Assembly (NCBI RefSeq): GCF_963678635.1 | Contig: NC_087064.1 | Location: 36,651,716-36,715,715 of the forward strand | Reading direction: 5' to 3' | Source of the DNA: Symsagittifera roscoffensis | Lineage: Eukaryota > Xenacoelomorpha > Acoela > Convolutidae | DNA length: 64,000 bases | Part shown: one piece after another, positions 19,393 through 33,460 of the stretch | Layout: every line of letters starts with the position of its first letter | How positions within the stretch are numbered: the first letter of the stretch is position 1 | Notes under the pieces: generated by a model | What the model saw: only the letters and a program-made list of their open reading frames with translations | The model's database searches: none | Told to the model about the DNA's origin: nothing | Position numbers and translations under genes: made by a program

Positions 19393-22052
19393 AACTTTGT
19401 TGTCATTTTCATCTGCATGGCTTTTCACACGCTGGACTAAGACCAAAATAAAATATCTAAACTAAAATTTGAATTCTTTCTCTCACATTGCGATTCAAAT
19501 TAAATTCAAATTCTAGGAATGCGTCAATTGTTTGTGGTCTTTTTTTTCATTGAATCAAAACAACCTGGGGCAGTATAATATTTCGATAATGGTTGTCTGG
19601 TTGTAAAAGACTCAATGAACCTACTCCAAAAGTTAGAGGTTTCCGAAATTGAATAGATGTTTTGAGGTACTATTGTTTGATATTTTGTGAACAGAAACCT
19701 CGCAAAGGCACCAGTTTGAATTTGTAACAAATTAGGTTGAGAGGCAGACATTGATTCGCATCACTAGAACTAAACTAGCTTCAATTACAATCAGTTTCGC
19801 AATGCTACGATCAGACAGCCTTTATAATGTTAAGCTATTCATTCGGGAGAAAGTTAAATACAACAATTTATGTGGTTTATGAAAAAGTCTTCAAACTATC
19901 TGTGTCGACGAACGCCAAATTTATCAGGATATTAAGCTGATAAGATCACCAGCTCTGAAAAACCAGCATCTACTCGTGTTTGCCATATTTTCATCTAAGA
20001 GTGCGCTTAGAAATGCAGGCGAATCACCGGATCCAGGCTTTTCACATTTTTTTGAATAACAGAAGATTCCTCCTCAAAACCCCCTGAGTTTGAATCTGGA
20101 AAAAAATTTGGTGAAATTAAAATTTAGGTTGGCAATGGACACAAGAGAAGTTTTAACTCTATCAAGCGGTAACAATTTTCATTTGAAAAACCGTTGATAT
20201 CTTGAAACGTGTAAATCACGCCAAATGGAATTAAGTCAGTGGCATGTAAATAACTAAACACACATTGATAGATTAGTTACGGCTTTTTCATTCTATTCGC
20301 TGAATTAAAATTTTTAAAATTATTAATCAATAAAATAAGTAATTGAATTAAATACACAAAGGCGTAGCTACATGAACGCACGCACGCAGGTCGATATGCG
20401 CTGGCTTCTGCCTGGAACCCGGTATGTAGCGGAGAATGTATGACTGTTATGTACCATATGTTAGATAACGTTATTTCATATGCTTCTAAATTAGTGATAA
20501 CAAGGTCAAAGTACTAGATAGCGTTGTGGTAGCGTGTTGCCAGTGGTGAGCGTGACCGTTCAGAATAAAAAAGATTGTATTTTTTTTATTCTCTTGCTTA
20601 TGTTGTTATGAGTACGTTAAAATTATTTCCACGTGACACAGTCAGAAACAAAGTCCAGCTATTGTGGCTGAGATGTGTTCTGGTATGGTCCCTCCAAGAA
20701 CCGCTGATCCCTGCGACGATTGGGCACAGATATTTCAGTTGGTAGTGATTGTTCAGTAAGAAACAGACACCGGAGATGTATTAAGTAACACTCCCAACCG
20801 GAAAAAATCTACGTTGGAACAGCCGGCGGGTACAGAGGATGCGACAGCGAGAACTGAGAGAGAATGTCGCAATATTGAACCCATCAGAGCATAGAGAGAT
20901 GAGGAGACCCGTCAAACAGACAAAGAGAAGCTGTTGTTTAAAGGAATTACCAGAAGAAAAGCTGATAAGAGACTGAATCAAAGATGTTTTTTTTTGCTGG
21001 GGAAACATGGCCAACGACTTTTTCCAGGAATATCCCAACAGTAAAAATGTCGATATTAACTTTCCGAAGCTTTGAAAGCTGTCAACTGGCATGTTTTTTT
21101 TTGTGAACCGAATGTTAAGAACCGCAACTTCATTCTCTTTGGGTGGAAACAAAAGGTTAATAAAAGAATGGATCAATTTTTTGGTGCCATAAGCATTTTA
21201 AAAAGCGGCTATGACTTTGGATCGAAAAAAGAGCCAATAGTGCGGGAAACTTTCATTTACAAAATAACAAATGAAGAAGTTACGAAACAGCTATGCATGG
21301 AAACGCTATGCTCGATCGTTGCATTCAGTATGCGGCGGTAAGAGAAAGAGGGGGATAAGTGTGCAAAAGGGTGATCGGTGTCTTACCCAAGTTTGAAGGA
21401 AATGCATTCTTTCCAGGGCGACAGAGCCTAATCGGCAGCAACCAACCTAGATACATCCAGAGAAAACCAGTTAATGACATCAAAGGTCAAGGTTGTACAA
21501 ATGTCATAATTGCGGTCATTGAATAAAATCAAACTATAGAGGAGCATTTTACGGCGAAAAAACCATTTGCAGTAACTGTAGCGGTAGGGGATATTTTGCT
21601 AAATATTGCGAAAAGAAAACAGTAAGACAGGCTGACGGTTCTTACAATTTCAACCACTATGGAATGAACTAGATTTCCAATTTAGAAACAGAGAAAGATG
21701 ATGAAAAAATCGGAGTTTTTGCGATACGGACAGTACAAGACCAGCCCGATAAGGAGAATTTAAAGTTACTGAGTGATCAAATCGGTTAAAAAATCAATGA
21801 AATCGGTAAAAAAAAACAATTCGCAATTATAAAAAAAAACAACGCGAATTCGGAGAGTTTTTGATACGGACAGTATAGGACCAGGCAACTAATAAGAATA
21901 AAAATTACCAAGAATCCGAATTGGCAAAAATCAGTAGGAAAGGGAAATCCATGTGAATTTTGCAGGTTAAGTTTCACCAGCTTCAGTATAGGTACTAAAT
22001 GGTGAAGTCGGTCCCAAACAAAATTAGCAGTATCATCTATAGCGCGACCGAC
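19393..22052 (+). mobile_element. Captured retrotransposon segment G3 (type C)
   Basis: Type C markers shared with G6: ATCACGCCAAATGG, GGCATGTTTTTT, GGAGAGTTTTTGATACGG and AAATCCATGTGAATTTT. An extra stop (GTTCAGTAAG near 20754) interrupts the first gag ORF in this copy only. Confidence 0.75.
20673..21640 (+). pseudogene. Gag pseudogene of segment G3
   Basis: As in the other segments, with a private nonsense change near 20757 shortening the N-terminal ORF; the capsid-like ORF is at 21072-21341. Confidence 0.6.
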
Positions 22053-22221
22053 TTCAAATGGCGTGTGGGAGAATGATGTTCAAAGAAAAATTAAAAAAAA
22101 AAAATTTCCTTCTATTTTTTTATATTCATTTTGTTAATGATGTTTATGTTATTACTGCTCCATAAATCTTAAAAGGCAGTCGGAACATTCAGGGCTTTGC
22201 CCTGATACAAGCTGTCTTGTT
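22053..22221 (+). mobile_element. HINE 3' remnant fused to G3
   Basis: Same remnant as 18137-18306, ending GCTGTCTTGTT; the next HINE follows after a TTT instead of GTT junction. Confidence 0.75.
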
Positions 22222-22755
22222 TTTCCGACTTTCGATACGAAAGTAACGGAATATTTGTGCTCGAGGTGGGTTTTTTTTCTTCAGACAAATTTCGACTTTT
22301 TAACTAGCCATTTTTGACGAAATTTTTTTTATATCATTCGAAAAGTATTGTTGTCTTGGGCTCAAATTTGAAAAGATATTTCACCTGTGATCATTTTTCG
22401 TAAAGTTATGAGGGTTTAAAGATTGCCATTTTGACCAATTTGGGACAATTAACGCGGGATATAATTCGCGCTATTAACGCGTAAGCGGAGATTTAATCCA
22501 TCTTATAAACCGTTCCAAGTTGGTTGAATGAAGCTTATTTGCCATAATTGATTTGTAACAAGGAACCAAATCTCTCTTTTTGTACTTTAAATGGCGTGTG
22601 GGGTGATGATTTTCATAAAAAATTTCAAATTTTACAAAAAAAAAGTTCATTTTGTTTTGTTTAATTTAATTTTTTAATGTTATTACTGCTGCTCCATAAA
22701 CCTTAAAAGGCAGTCGGAACATTCAGGGCTTCGCCCTGATACGAGCAGTCTTGTT
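22222..22755 (+). mobile_element. HINE, complete
   Basis: Starts TTTCCGACTTTCG (T for G at the first base) and carries CTCGAGGTGGG; corresponds to 7999-8398 in the first array block. Confidence 0.75.
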
Positions 22756-23380
22756 GTTCCGACTTTCGATACGAAAGTAACGGAATATTTGTGCTCGGGG
22801 TGGGTTTTTTTTTTCTTCAGACAAATTTCGACTTTTTAACTAGCCATTTTTGACGGAATTTTTTTTATCATTCGAAAAGTATTGTTGTCCTGAGCTTAAA
22901 TTTGAAAAGATATTTCACCTGTGATCATTTTTCGGTAAGTTATGAGGGTTTAAAGATTGCCATTTTGGCCATTTTGACCAATTTGGGACATCATTCTCCC
23001 ACACGCCATTTGAAGTAGTCAAAAGGATATATTACGCTCCTTGCAACAAATCAATTATGGAAAATAAGCTTCCTTGAACAAACTTGGAACGATTTCTAAG
23101 ACCGATTAAATCTCCGCTTACGCGTTAATAGCGCGAAAATATTTCGAGTTAATTGTCCCTAATTGCCCTAATTGGCAATCTTTAACCCCCCTAACTTTAC
23201 CAAAAATGATCACAGGTGAAATATCTTTTCAAACTTAAGTTCAGGACAAAAATAGTTTTCGAATGATATAAGAAAATTCCGTCAAAAATGGCTAGTTAAA
23301 ATGTGGAAATTTGTCTACGAGAAAAAAGAACCCACCCCGAGCACAAATATTCCGTTACATTCGTTACGAAGACGGAACAA
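22756..23380. mobile_element. Fold-back HINE, second copy
   Basis: Duplicate of 8399-9019 with a small insertion (GAAGTAGTCAAAAGG instead of GAAGTCAAAAGG). Confidence 0.75.
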
Positions 23381-24575
23381 TAATTATTTATACGGTACAT
23401 TTATCCGTCAGACGTTTTGGTCAGCGTGAAAACATCAATTTTAGAGACAAGTTTCAGGGACAATGAGCGGCGTTAGGGATAAGAGCCCGTGTGATGCAAT
23501 GTTTTTCCGAGTTTATTAGGACAAATTGTCCAATTTACTGCAAAACAATTTTGATCACCCTTGTAAGATGAAAGCATCCCAAAAACAAGTTTCAGTAATC
23601 GCAGATTGATTCCGAACATTCCATCGGTAAAAAATGTATCGTCTGCCTGGACAAATGATGATGAAATGACCCGCAGTGAGTTTCTATGGATAAAACTGCT
23701 TATAATCAACTTTCGTGGTCAGAAATGTCGGCATTGTAATCGATTATAATTACACTTTGGGACCACGCAATCGATCATGATCCATTATAACCCATTATTT
23801 TTACAGAAAAAAAACTCTATTTTAATCCATTTAAAATCCATTATAATGGGTGAAATGGATTATAATCTGCATAAGTTTTTGCCAAATTTTCTGCAAAATC
23901 TACAGCTTTTTCTGCATTACTTACAGCCTAAACGGCTTCTAAACCAACTCGCCGTTAGTTAAATTTTGATAAACCATATTCTTTCACCTACCCTTACTCC
24001 GCCCCTTCCCCAACCCACCAAACCACCTGCACCTACGCCACCACAAGTTATCCCCACCATCTATTCCTCCACCTAATCCCCACCTACTCCTCCACCTATT
24101 CCCGCCACCTGGTTCTTACATATCCCTTTCTCAGCTACCGAACCCCCACGCACACACCTCCCTTCCTTTTTTGAGAGGAGGGCGTAGAAATATGAAAGGC
24201 GGGGGTTGTTAAAGGCATGTGTGCATTTTAAGGGGGAAGGGAGGCACGCGTACGTTATTCTTCATGTATTTTACGGTAAATATAAGAAAGAGGTAAATGA
24301 TGGGAGGGGAGGTGGTGGTAAGTGAACAAATGTTGAGTAACTTTTAAGAATGATGGGAGTTAGTATTTAGGGGAGAAGGAGACAAGTAGAAAAAAGACAG
24401 GTAGAAAACAACTCAACTTTTTGGTGTAGCCAAACGTAAAACACATTTTGGCAATTGCAACATTCAAGTATTGAATATTTGATTTTAAGATTTTGGAACA
24501 TCTAGGTTCTTACTCAAAAAAATCTATTATAGTCCATTATAATCCATCTAAAGGATTAAACTGATTTCTCTTTTT
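23381..24575. other. Spacer of the long array unit, second copy
   Basis: Near-identical to 9020-10218, including the C-rich and G-rich stretches. A one-base loss (CTGCAAAAC for CTGCCAAAAC) changes the minus-strand frame, which argues against that frame being coding. Confidence 0.6.
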
Positions 24576-25119
24576 GTTCCGACTTTCGATACGAAAGTAA
24601 CGGAATATTTGTGCTCGGGGTGGGTTTTTTTTCTTCTTCAGACAAATTTCGACTTTTTAACTAGCCATTTTTGACGGAATTTTTTAATATCATTCGAAAG
24701 CCATTGTTGTCCTGAGCTTGAATTTGAAAAGATATTTCACCTGTGATCATTTTTCGTAAAGTTATGAGGGTTTAAAGATTGCCATTTTGGCCATTTTGAC
24801 CAATTTGGGACAATTAACGGGCGATATATTTCGCGCTATTAACGCGTAAGCGGAGAGTTAATCCGTCTTAGAAGTCGTTCCAAGTTGGTTGAATGAAGCT
24901 TATTTGCCATAATTGATTTGTTACAAGGAACCAAATCTCTCTTTTTGTACTTTAAATGGCGTGTGGGGTGATGATTTTCATAAAAAATTTCAAATTTTAC
25001 AAAAAAAAGTTCATTTTGTTTTATTTAATTTAATTTTTTAATGTTATTACTGCTGCTCCATAAACCTTAAAAGGCAGTCGGAACATTCAGGGCTTCGCCC
25101 CGATACGAGCAGTCTTGTT
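24576..25119 (+). mobile_element. HINE, complete
   Basis: Counterpart of 10219-10762; terminal hairpin arm carries CCCCGATACG. Confidence 0.75.
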
Positions 25120-25665
25120 GTTCCGACTTTCGATACGAAAGTAACGGAATATTTGTGCTCGGGGTGGGTTTTTTTTTTCTTCAGACAAATTTCGACTTTT
25201 TAACTAGCCATTTTTGACGGAATTTTTTTTTATCATTCGAAAAGTATTGTTGTCCTGAGCTTAAATTTGAAAAGATATTTCACCTGTGATCATTTTTCGG
25301 TAAGTTATGAGGGTTTAAAGAGAGCCATTTTGGCCATTTTGACCAATTTGGGACAATTAACGCGCGATATAATTCGCGCTACTAACGCGTAAGCGGAGAT
25401 TTAATCAGTCTTATAAATCGTTCCAAATTGGTTGAACGAAGCTTATTTGCCATAATTCATATGTTACAAGGAACGAAATCTATCTTTTTGTACTTTATAA
25501 GGCGTGTGGGGGGATGATTTTCATAAAAAATTTCAAACTTCAGAAAAAAAAAATTTACATTTTATTTTATTTCAATTAATTTTTTTATGTTATTACTGCT
25601 GCTCCATAAACCTTAAAAGGCAGTCGGAACATTCACGGCTTCGCCCTGATACGAGCAGTCTTGTT
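25120..25665 (+). mobile_element. HINE, complete, precedes G4
   Basis: Pre-segment variant; terminal hairpin changed to CACGGCTTCGCCCTG. Confidence 0.75.
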
Positions 25666-28311
25666 AACTTTGTTTTCATTTTCATCTGCATGGCTTTTCA
25701 CACGCTGGACTAAGACCAAAATAAAATATCTAAACTAAAATTTGAATTCTTTCTCTCACATTGCGATTCAAATTAAATTCAAATTCTAGGAATGCGTCAA
25801 TTGTTTGTGGTCTTTTTTTTCATTGAATCAAAACAACCTGGGGCAGTATAATATTTCGATAATGGTTGTCTGGTTGTAAAAGACTCAATGAACCTACTCC
25901 AAAAGTTAGAGGTTTCCGAAATTGAATAGATGTTTTGAGGTACTATTGTTTGATATTTTGTGAACAGAAACCTCGCAAAGGCACCAGTTTGAATTTGTAA
26001 CAAATTAGGTTGAGAGGCAGACATTGATTCGCATCACTAGAACTAAACTAGCTTAAATTACAATCAGTTTCGCAATGCTACGATCAGACAGCCTTTATAA
26101 TGTTAAGCTATTCATTCGGGAGAAAGTTAAATACAACAATTTATGTGGTTTATGAAAAAGTCTTCAAACTATCTGTGTCGACGAACGCCAAATTTATCAG
26201 GATATTAAGCTGATAAGATCACCAGCTCTGAAAAACCAGCATCTACTCGTGTTTGCCATATTTTCATCTAAGAGTGCGCTTAGAAATGCAGGCGAATCAC
26301 CGGATCCAGGCTTTTCACATTTTTTTGTATAACAGAAGATTCCTCCTCAAAACCCCCTGAGTTTGAATCTGGAAAAAAATTTGGTGAAATTAAAATTTAG
26401 GTTGGCAATGGACACAAGAGAAGTTTTAACTCTATCAAGCGGTAACAATTTTCATTTGAAAAACCGTTGATAAATCACGCGAAATGGAATTAAGTCAGTG
26501 GCATGTAAATAACTAAACACACATTGATAGATTAGTTACGGCTTTTTCATTCTATTCGCTGAATTAAAATTTTTAAAATTATTAATCAATAAAATAAGTA
26601 ATTGAATTAAATACACAAAGGCGTAGCTACATGAACGCACGCACGCAGGTCGATATGCGCTGGCTTCTGCCTGGAACCCGGTATGTAGCGGAGAATGTAT
26701 GACTGTTATGTACCATATGTTAGATAACGTTATTTCATATGCTTCTAAATTAGTGATAACAAGGTCAAAGTACTAGATAGCGTTGTGGTAGCGTGTTGCC
26801 AGTGGTGAGCGTGACCGTTCAGAATAAAAAAGATTGTATTTTTTTTATTCTCTTGCTTATGTTGTTATGAGTACGTTAAAATTATTTCCACGTGACACAG
26901 TCAGAAACAAAGTCCAGCTATTGTGGCTGAGATGTGTTCTGGTATGGTCCCTCCAAGAACCGCTGATCCCTGCGACGATTGGGCACAGATATTTCAGTTG
27001 GTAGTGATTGTTCAGGAAGAAACAGACACCGGAGATGTATTAAGTAACACTCCCAACCGGAAAAAATCTACGTTGGAACAGCCGGCGGGTACAAAGGATG
27101 CGACAGCGAGAACTGAGAGAGAATGTCGCAATATTGAACCCATCAGAGCATAGAGAGATGAGGAGACCCGTCAAACAGACAAAGAGAAGCTGTTGTTTAA
27201 AGGAATTACCAGAAGAAAAGCTGATAAGAGACTGAATCAAAGATGTTTTTTTTTGCTGGGGAAACATGGCCAACGACTTTTTCCAGGAATATCCCAACAG
27301 TAAAAATGTCGATATTAACTTTCCGAAGCTTTGAAAGCTGTCAACTGGCACGTTTTTTTTTGTGAACCGAATGTTAAGAACCGCAACTTCATTCTCTTTG
27401 GGTGGAAACAAAAGGTTAATAAAAGAATGGATCAATTTTTTGGTGCCATAAGCATTTTAAAAAGCGGCTATGACTTTGGATCGAAAAAAGAGCCAATAGT
27501 GCGGGAAACTTTCATTTACAAAATAACAAATGAAGAAGTTACGAAACAGCTATGCATGGAAACGCTATGCTCGATCGTTGCATTCAGTATGCGGCGGTAA
27601 GAGAAAGAGGGGGATAAGTGTGCAAAAGGGTGATCGGTGTCTTACCCAAGTTTGAAGGAAATACATTCTTTCCAGGGCGACAGAGCCTAATCGGCAGCAA
27701 CCAACCTAGATACATCCAGAGAAAACCAGTGAATGACATCAAAGGTCAAGGTTGTACAAATGTCATAATTGCGGTAATTGAATAAAATCAAACTATAGAG
27801 GAGCATTTTACGGCGAAAAAACCATTTGCAGTAACTGTAGCGGTAGGGGATATTTTGCTAAATATTGCGAAAAGAAAACAGTAAGACAGGCTGACGGTTC
27901 TTACAATTTCAACCACTATGGAATGAACTAGATTCCCAATTTAGAAACAGAGAAAGATGATGAAAAAATCGGAGTTTTTGCGATACGGACAGTACAAGAC
28001 CAGCCCGATAAGGAGAATTTAAAGTTACTGAGTGATCAAATCGGTTAAAAAATCAATGAAATCGGTAAAAAAAACAATTCGCAATTATAAAAAAAAAACA
28101 ACGCGAATTCGGAGAATTTTTGATACGGACAGTATAGGACCAGGCAACTAATAAGAATAAAAATTACCAAGAATCCGAATTGGCAAAAATCAGTAGGAAA
28201 GGGAAATCCAAGTGAATTTTGCAGGTTAAGTTTCACCAGCTTCAGTATAGGTACTAAATGGTGAAGTCAGTCCCAAACAAAATTAGCAGTATCATCTATA
28301 GCGCGACCGAC
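25666..28311 (+). mobile_element. Captured retrotransposon segment G4 (type A)
   Basis: Shares the type A variants with G1 and has a private 14-base deletion before AAATCACGCG (near 26471). Full 3' junction present. Confidence 0.75.
26932..27900 (+). pseudogene. Gag pseudogene of segment G4
   Basis: Same breaks as G1; capsid-like ORF at 27331-27600. Confidence 0.6.
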
Positions 28312-28481
28312 TTCAAATGGCGTGTGGGAGAATGATGTTCAAAGAAAAATTAAAAAAAAAAACTTTTCCTTCTATTTTTTTATATTCATTTTGTTAATGA
28401 TGTTTATGTTATTACTGCTCCATAAATCTTAAAAGGCAGTCGGAACATTCAGGGCTTCGCCCTGATACAAGCTGTCTTGTT
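28312..28481 (+). mobile_element. HINE 3' remnant fused to G4
   Basis: Same allele as the other remnants but with GGGCTTCGCCC in the terminal hairpin. Confidence 0.75.
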
Positions 28482-29013
28482 GTTCCGACTTTCGATACGA
28501 AAGTAACGGAATATTTGTGCTCGGGGTGGGTTTTTTTTCTTCAGACAAATTTCGACTTTTTAACTAGCCATTTTTGACAAAATTTTTTTATATCATTCGA
28601 AAAGTATTGTTGTCTTGGGCTCAAATTTGAAAAGATATTTCACCTGTGATCATTTTTCGTAAAGTTATGAGGGTTTAAAGATTGCCATTTTGACCAATTT
28701 GGGACAATTAACGCGCGATATAATTCGCGCTATTAACGCGTAAGCGGAGATTTAATCCATCTTATAAACCGTTCCAAGTTGGTTGAATGAAGCTTATTTG
28801 CCATAATTGATTTGTAACAAGGAACCAAATCTCTCTTTTTGTACTTTAAATGGCGTGTGGGGTGATGATTTTCATAAAAAATTTCAAATTTTACAAAAAA
28901 AAGTTCATTTTGTTTTGTTTAATTTAATTTTTTAATGTTATTACTGCTGCTCCATAAACCTTAAAAGGCAGTCGGAACATTCAGGGCTTCGGCCTGATAC
29001 GAGCAGTCTTGTT
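28482..29013 (+). mobile_element. HINE, complete
   Basis: Both ends; GGCTTCGGCC terminal hairpin variant, matching 13876-14391 in the first block. Confidence 0.75.
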
Positions 29014-29554
29014 GTTCCGACTTTCGATACGAAAGTAACGGAATATTTGTGCTCGGGGTGGGTTTTTTTTCTTCAGACAAATTTCGACTTTTTAACTAGC
29101 CATTTTTGACGAAATTTTTTTATATCATTCGAAAAGTATTGTTGTCTTGGGCTCAAATGTGAAAAGATATTTCACCTGTGATCATTTTTTGTAAAGTTAT
29201 GAGGGTTTAAAGATTGCCATTTTGACCATTTTGACCAATTTGGGACAATTAACGGGCGATATATTTCGCGCTATTAACGCGTAAGCGGAGAGTTAATCCG
29301 TCTTAGAAGTCGTTCCAAGTTGGTTGAATGAAGCTTATTTGCCATAATTGATTTGTTACAAGGAACCAAATCTCTCTTTTTGTACTTTAAATGGCGTGTG
29401 GGGTGATGATTTTCATAAAAAATTTCAAATTTTACAAAAAAAAGTTCATTTTGTTTTATTTAATTTAATTTTTTAATGTTATTACTGCTGCTCCATAAAC
29501 CTTAAAAGGCAGTCGGAACATTCAGGGTTTTGCCCTGATACGAGCAGTCTTGTT
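29014..29554 (+). mobile_element. HINE, complete
   Basis: Both ends; counterpart of 14392-14932. Confidence 0.75.
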
Positions 29555-30100
29555 GTTCCGACTTTTGATACGAAAGTAACGGAATATTTGTGCTCGGGGT
29601 GGGTTTTTTTTTTCTTCAGACAAATTTCGACTTTTTAACTAGCCATTTTTGACGGAATTTTTTTTTATCATTCGAAAAGTATTGTTGTCCTGAGCTTAAA
29701 TTTGAAAAGATATTTCACCTGTGATCATTTTTCGGTAAGTTATGAGGGTTTAAAGAGAGCCATTTTGGCCATTTTGACCAATTTGGGACAATTAACGCGC
29801 GATATAATTCGCGCTACTAACGCGTAAGCGGAGATTTAATCAGTCTTATAAATCGTTCCAAATTGGTTGAACGAAGCTTGTTTGCCATAATTCATATGTT
29901 ACAAGGAACGAAATCTATCTTTTTGTACTTTATAAGGCGTGTGGGGGGATGATTTTCATAAAAAATTTCAAACTTCAGAAAAAAAAAATTTACATTTTAT
30001 TTTATTTCAATTAATTTTTTTATGTTATTACTGCTGCTCCATAAACCTTAAAAGGCAGTCGGAACATTCAGGGCTTCGCCCTGATACGAGCAGTCTTGTT
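29555..30100 (+). mobile_element. HINE, complete, precedes G5
   Basis: Pre-segment variant; counterpart of 14933-15478. Confidence 0.75.
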
Positions 30101-32758
30101 AACTTTGTTGTCATTTTCATCTGCATGGCTTTTCACACGCTGGACTAAGACCAAAATAAAATATCTAAACTAAAATTTGAATTCTTTCTCTCACATTGCG
30201 ATTCAAATTAAATTCAAATTCTAGGAATGCGTCAATTGTTTGTGTTCTTTTTTTTCATTGAATCAAAACAACCTGGGGCAGTATAATATTTCGATAATGG
30301 TTGTCTGGTTGTAAAAGACTCAATGAACCTACTCCAAAAGTTAGAGGTTTCCGAAATTGAATAGATGTTTTGAGGTACTATTGTTTGATATTTTGTGAAC
30401 AGAAACCTCGCAAAGGCACCAGTTTGAATTTGTAACAAATTAGGTTGAGAGGCAGACATTGATTCGCATCACTAGAACTAAACTAGCTTAAATTACAATC
30501 AGTTTCGCAATGCTACGATCAGACAGCCTTTATAATGTTAAGCTATTCATTCGGGAGAAAGTTAAATACAACAATTTATGTGGTTTATGAAAAAGTCTTC
30601 AAACTATCTGTGTCGACGAACGCCAAATTTATCAGGATATTAAGCTGATAAGATCACCAGCTCTGAAAAACCAGCATCTACTCGTGTTTGCCATATTTTC
30701 ATCTAAGAGTGCGCTTAGAAATGAAGGCGAATCACCGGATCCAGGCTTTTCACATTTTTTTGAATAACAGAAGATTCCTCCTCAAAACCCCCTGAGTTTG
30801 AATCTGGAAAAAAATTTGGTGAAATTAAAATTTAGGTTGGCAATGGACACAAGAGAAGTTTTAACTCTATCAAGCGGTAACAATTTTCATTTGAAAAACC
30901 GTTGATATCTTGAAACGTGTAAATCACGCGAAATGGAATTAAGTCAGTGGCATGTAAATAACTAAACACACATTGATAGATTAGTTACGGCTTTTTCATT
31001 CTATTCGCTGAATTAAAATTTTTAAAATTATTAATCAATAAAATAAGTAATTGAATTAAATACACAAAGGCGTAGCTACATGAACGCACGCACGCAGGTC
31101 GATATGCGCTGGCTTCTGCCTGGAACCCGGTATGTAGCGGAGAATGTATGACTGTTATGTACCATATGTTAGATAACGTTATTTCATATGCTTCTAAATT
31201 AGTGATAACAAGGTCAAAGTACTAGATAGCGTTGTGGTAGCGTGTTGCCAGTGGTGAGCGTGACCGTTCAGAATAAAAAAGATTGTATTTTTTTTATTCT
31301 CTTGCTTATGTTGTTATGAGTACGTTAAAATTATTTCCACGTGACACAGTCAGAAACAAAGTCCAGCTATTGTGGCTGAGATGTGTTCTGGTATGGTCCC
31401 TCCAAGAACCGCTGATCCCTGCGACGATTGGGCACAGATATTTCAGTTGGTAGTGATTGTTCAGGAAGAAACAGACACCGGAGATGTATTAAGTAACACT
31501 CCCAACCGGAAAAAATCTACGTTGGAACAGCCGGCGGGTACAGAGGATGCGACAGCGAGAACTGAGAGAGAATGTCGCAATATTGAACCCATCAGAGCAT
31601 AGAGAGATGAGGAGACCCGTCAAACAGACAAAGAGAAGCTGTTGTTTAAAGGAATTACCAGAAGAAAAGCTGATAAGAGACTGAATCAAAGATGTTTTTT
31701 TTTTGCTGGGGAAACATGGCCAACGACTTTTTCCAGGAATATCCCAACAGTAAAAATGTCGATATTAACTTTCCGAAGCTTTGAAAGCTGTCAACTGGCA
31801 CGTTTTTTTTGTGAACCGAATGTTAAGAACCGCAACTTCATTCTCTTTGGGTGGAAACAAAAGGTTAATAAAAGAATGGATCAATTTTTTGGTGCCATAA
31901 GCATTTTAAAAAGCGGCTATGACTTTGGATCGAAAAAAGAGCCAATAGTGCGGGAAACTTTCATTTACAAAATAACAAATGAAGAAGTTACGAAACAGCT
32001 ATGCATGGAAACGCTATGCTCGATCGTTGCATTCAGTATGCGGCGGTAAGAGAAAGAGGGGGATAAGTGTGCAAAAGGGTGATCGGTGTCTTACCCAAGT
32101 TTGAAGGAAATACATTCTTTCCAGGGCGACAGAGCCTAATCGGCAGCAACCAACCTAGATACATCCAGAGAAAACCAGTTAATGACATCAAAGGTCAAGG
32201 TTGTACAAATGTCATAATTGCAGTAATTGAATAAAATCAAACTATAGAGGAGCATTTTACGGCGAAAAAACCATTTGCAGTAACTGTAGCGGTAGGGGAT
32301 ATTTTGCTAAATATTGCGAAAAGAAAACAGTAAGACAGGCTGACGGTTCATACAATTTCAACCACTATGGAATGAACTAGATTTCCAATTTAGAAACAGA
32401 GAAAGATGATGAAAAAATCGGAGTTTTTGCGATACGGACAGTACAAGACCAGCCCGATAAGGAGAATTTAAAGTTACTGAGTGATCAAATCGGTTAAAAA
32501 ATCAATGAAATCGGTAAAAAAAACAATTCGCAATTATAAAAAAAACAACGCGAATTCGGAGAATTTTTGATACGGACAGTATAGGACCAGGCAACTAATA
32601 AGAATAAAAATTACCAAGAATCCGAATTGGCAAAAATCAGTAGGAAAGGGAAATCCAAGTGAATTTTGCAGGTTAAGTTTCACCAGCTTCAGTATAGGTA
32701 CTAAATGGTGAAGTCGGTCCCAAACAAAATTAGCAGTATCATCTATAGCGCGACCGAC
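30101..32758 (+). mobile_element. Captured retrotransposon segment G5 (type B)
   Basis: Type B variants as in G2. Shorter T runs at 31694 and 31803 change the reading frame of gag (see the pseudogene entry). Confidence 0.75.
31381..32350 (+). pseudogene. Gag pseudogene of segment G5, frame partly rejoined
   Basis: T-run length changes let one frame run from 31642 to 32049 (135 codons), joining the region before the capsid-like part with DFGSKKEPIVRETFIYK. This is a homopolymer length effect in one copy; the upstream ORF and the nucleocapsid region remain out of frame or stopped. Confidence 0.6.
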
Positions 32759-32927
32759 TTCAAATGGCGTGTGGGAGAATGATGTTCAAAGAAAAATTAA
32801 AAAAAAAAAATTTTCCTTCTATTTTTTATATTCATTTTGTTAATGATGTTTATGTTATTACTGCTCCATAAATCTTAAAAGGCAGTCGGAACATTCAGGG
32901 CTTTGCCCTGATACAAGCTGTCTTGTT
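32759..32927 (+). mobile_element. HINE 3' remnant fused to G5
   Basis: Begins TTCAAATGGCGTGTGGGAG directly after ACCGAC, ends GCTGTCTTGTT. Confidence 0.75.
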
Positions 32928-33460
32928 GTTCCGACTTTCGATACGAAAGTAACGGAATATTTGTGCTCGGGGTGGGTTTTTTTTTCTTCAGACAAATTTC
33001 GACTTTTTAACTAGCCATTTTTGACGAAATTTTTTTATATCATTCGAAAAGTATTGTTGTCTTGGGCTCAAATTTGAAAAGATATTTCACCTGTGATCAT
33101 TTTTCGTAAAGTTATGAGGGTTTAAAGATTGCCATTTTGACCAATTTGGGACAATTAACGCGCGATATAATTCGCGCTATTAACGCGTAAGCGGAGATTT
33201 AATCCATCTTATAAACCGTTCCAAGTTGGTTGAATGAAGCTTATTTGCCATAATTGATTTGTAACAAGGAACCAAATCTCTCTTTTTGTACTTTAAATGG
33301 CGTGTGGGGTGATGATTTTCATAAAAAATTTCAAATTTTACAAAAAAAAGTTCATTTTGTTTTGTTTAATTTAATTTTTTAATGTTATTACTGCTGCTCC
33401 ATAAACCTTAAAAGGCAGTCGGAACATTCAGGGCTTCGGCCTGATACGAGCAGTCTTGTT
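32928..33460 (+). mobile_element. HINE, complete
   Basis: Both ends; GGCTTCGGCC hairpin variant as at 28482-29013. Confidence 0.75.
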
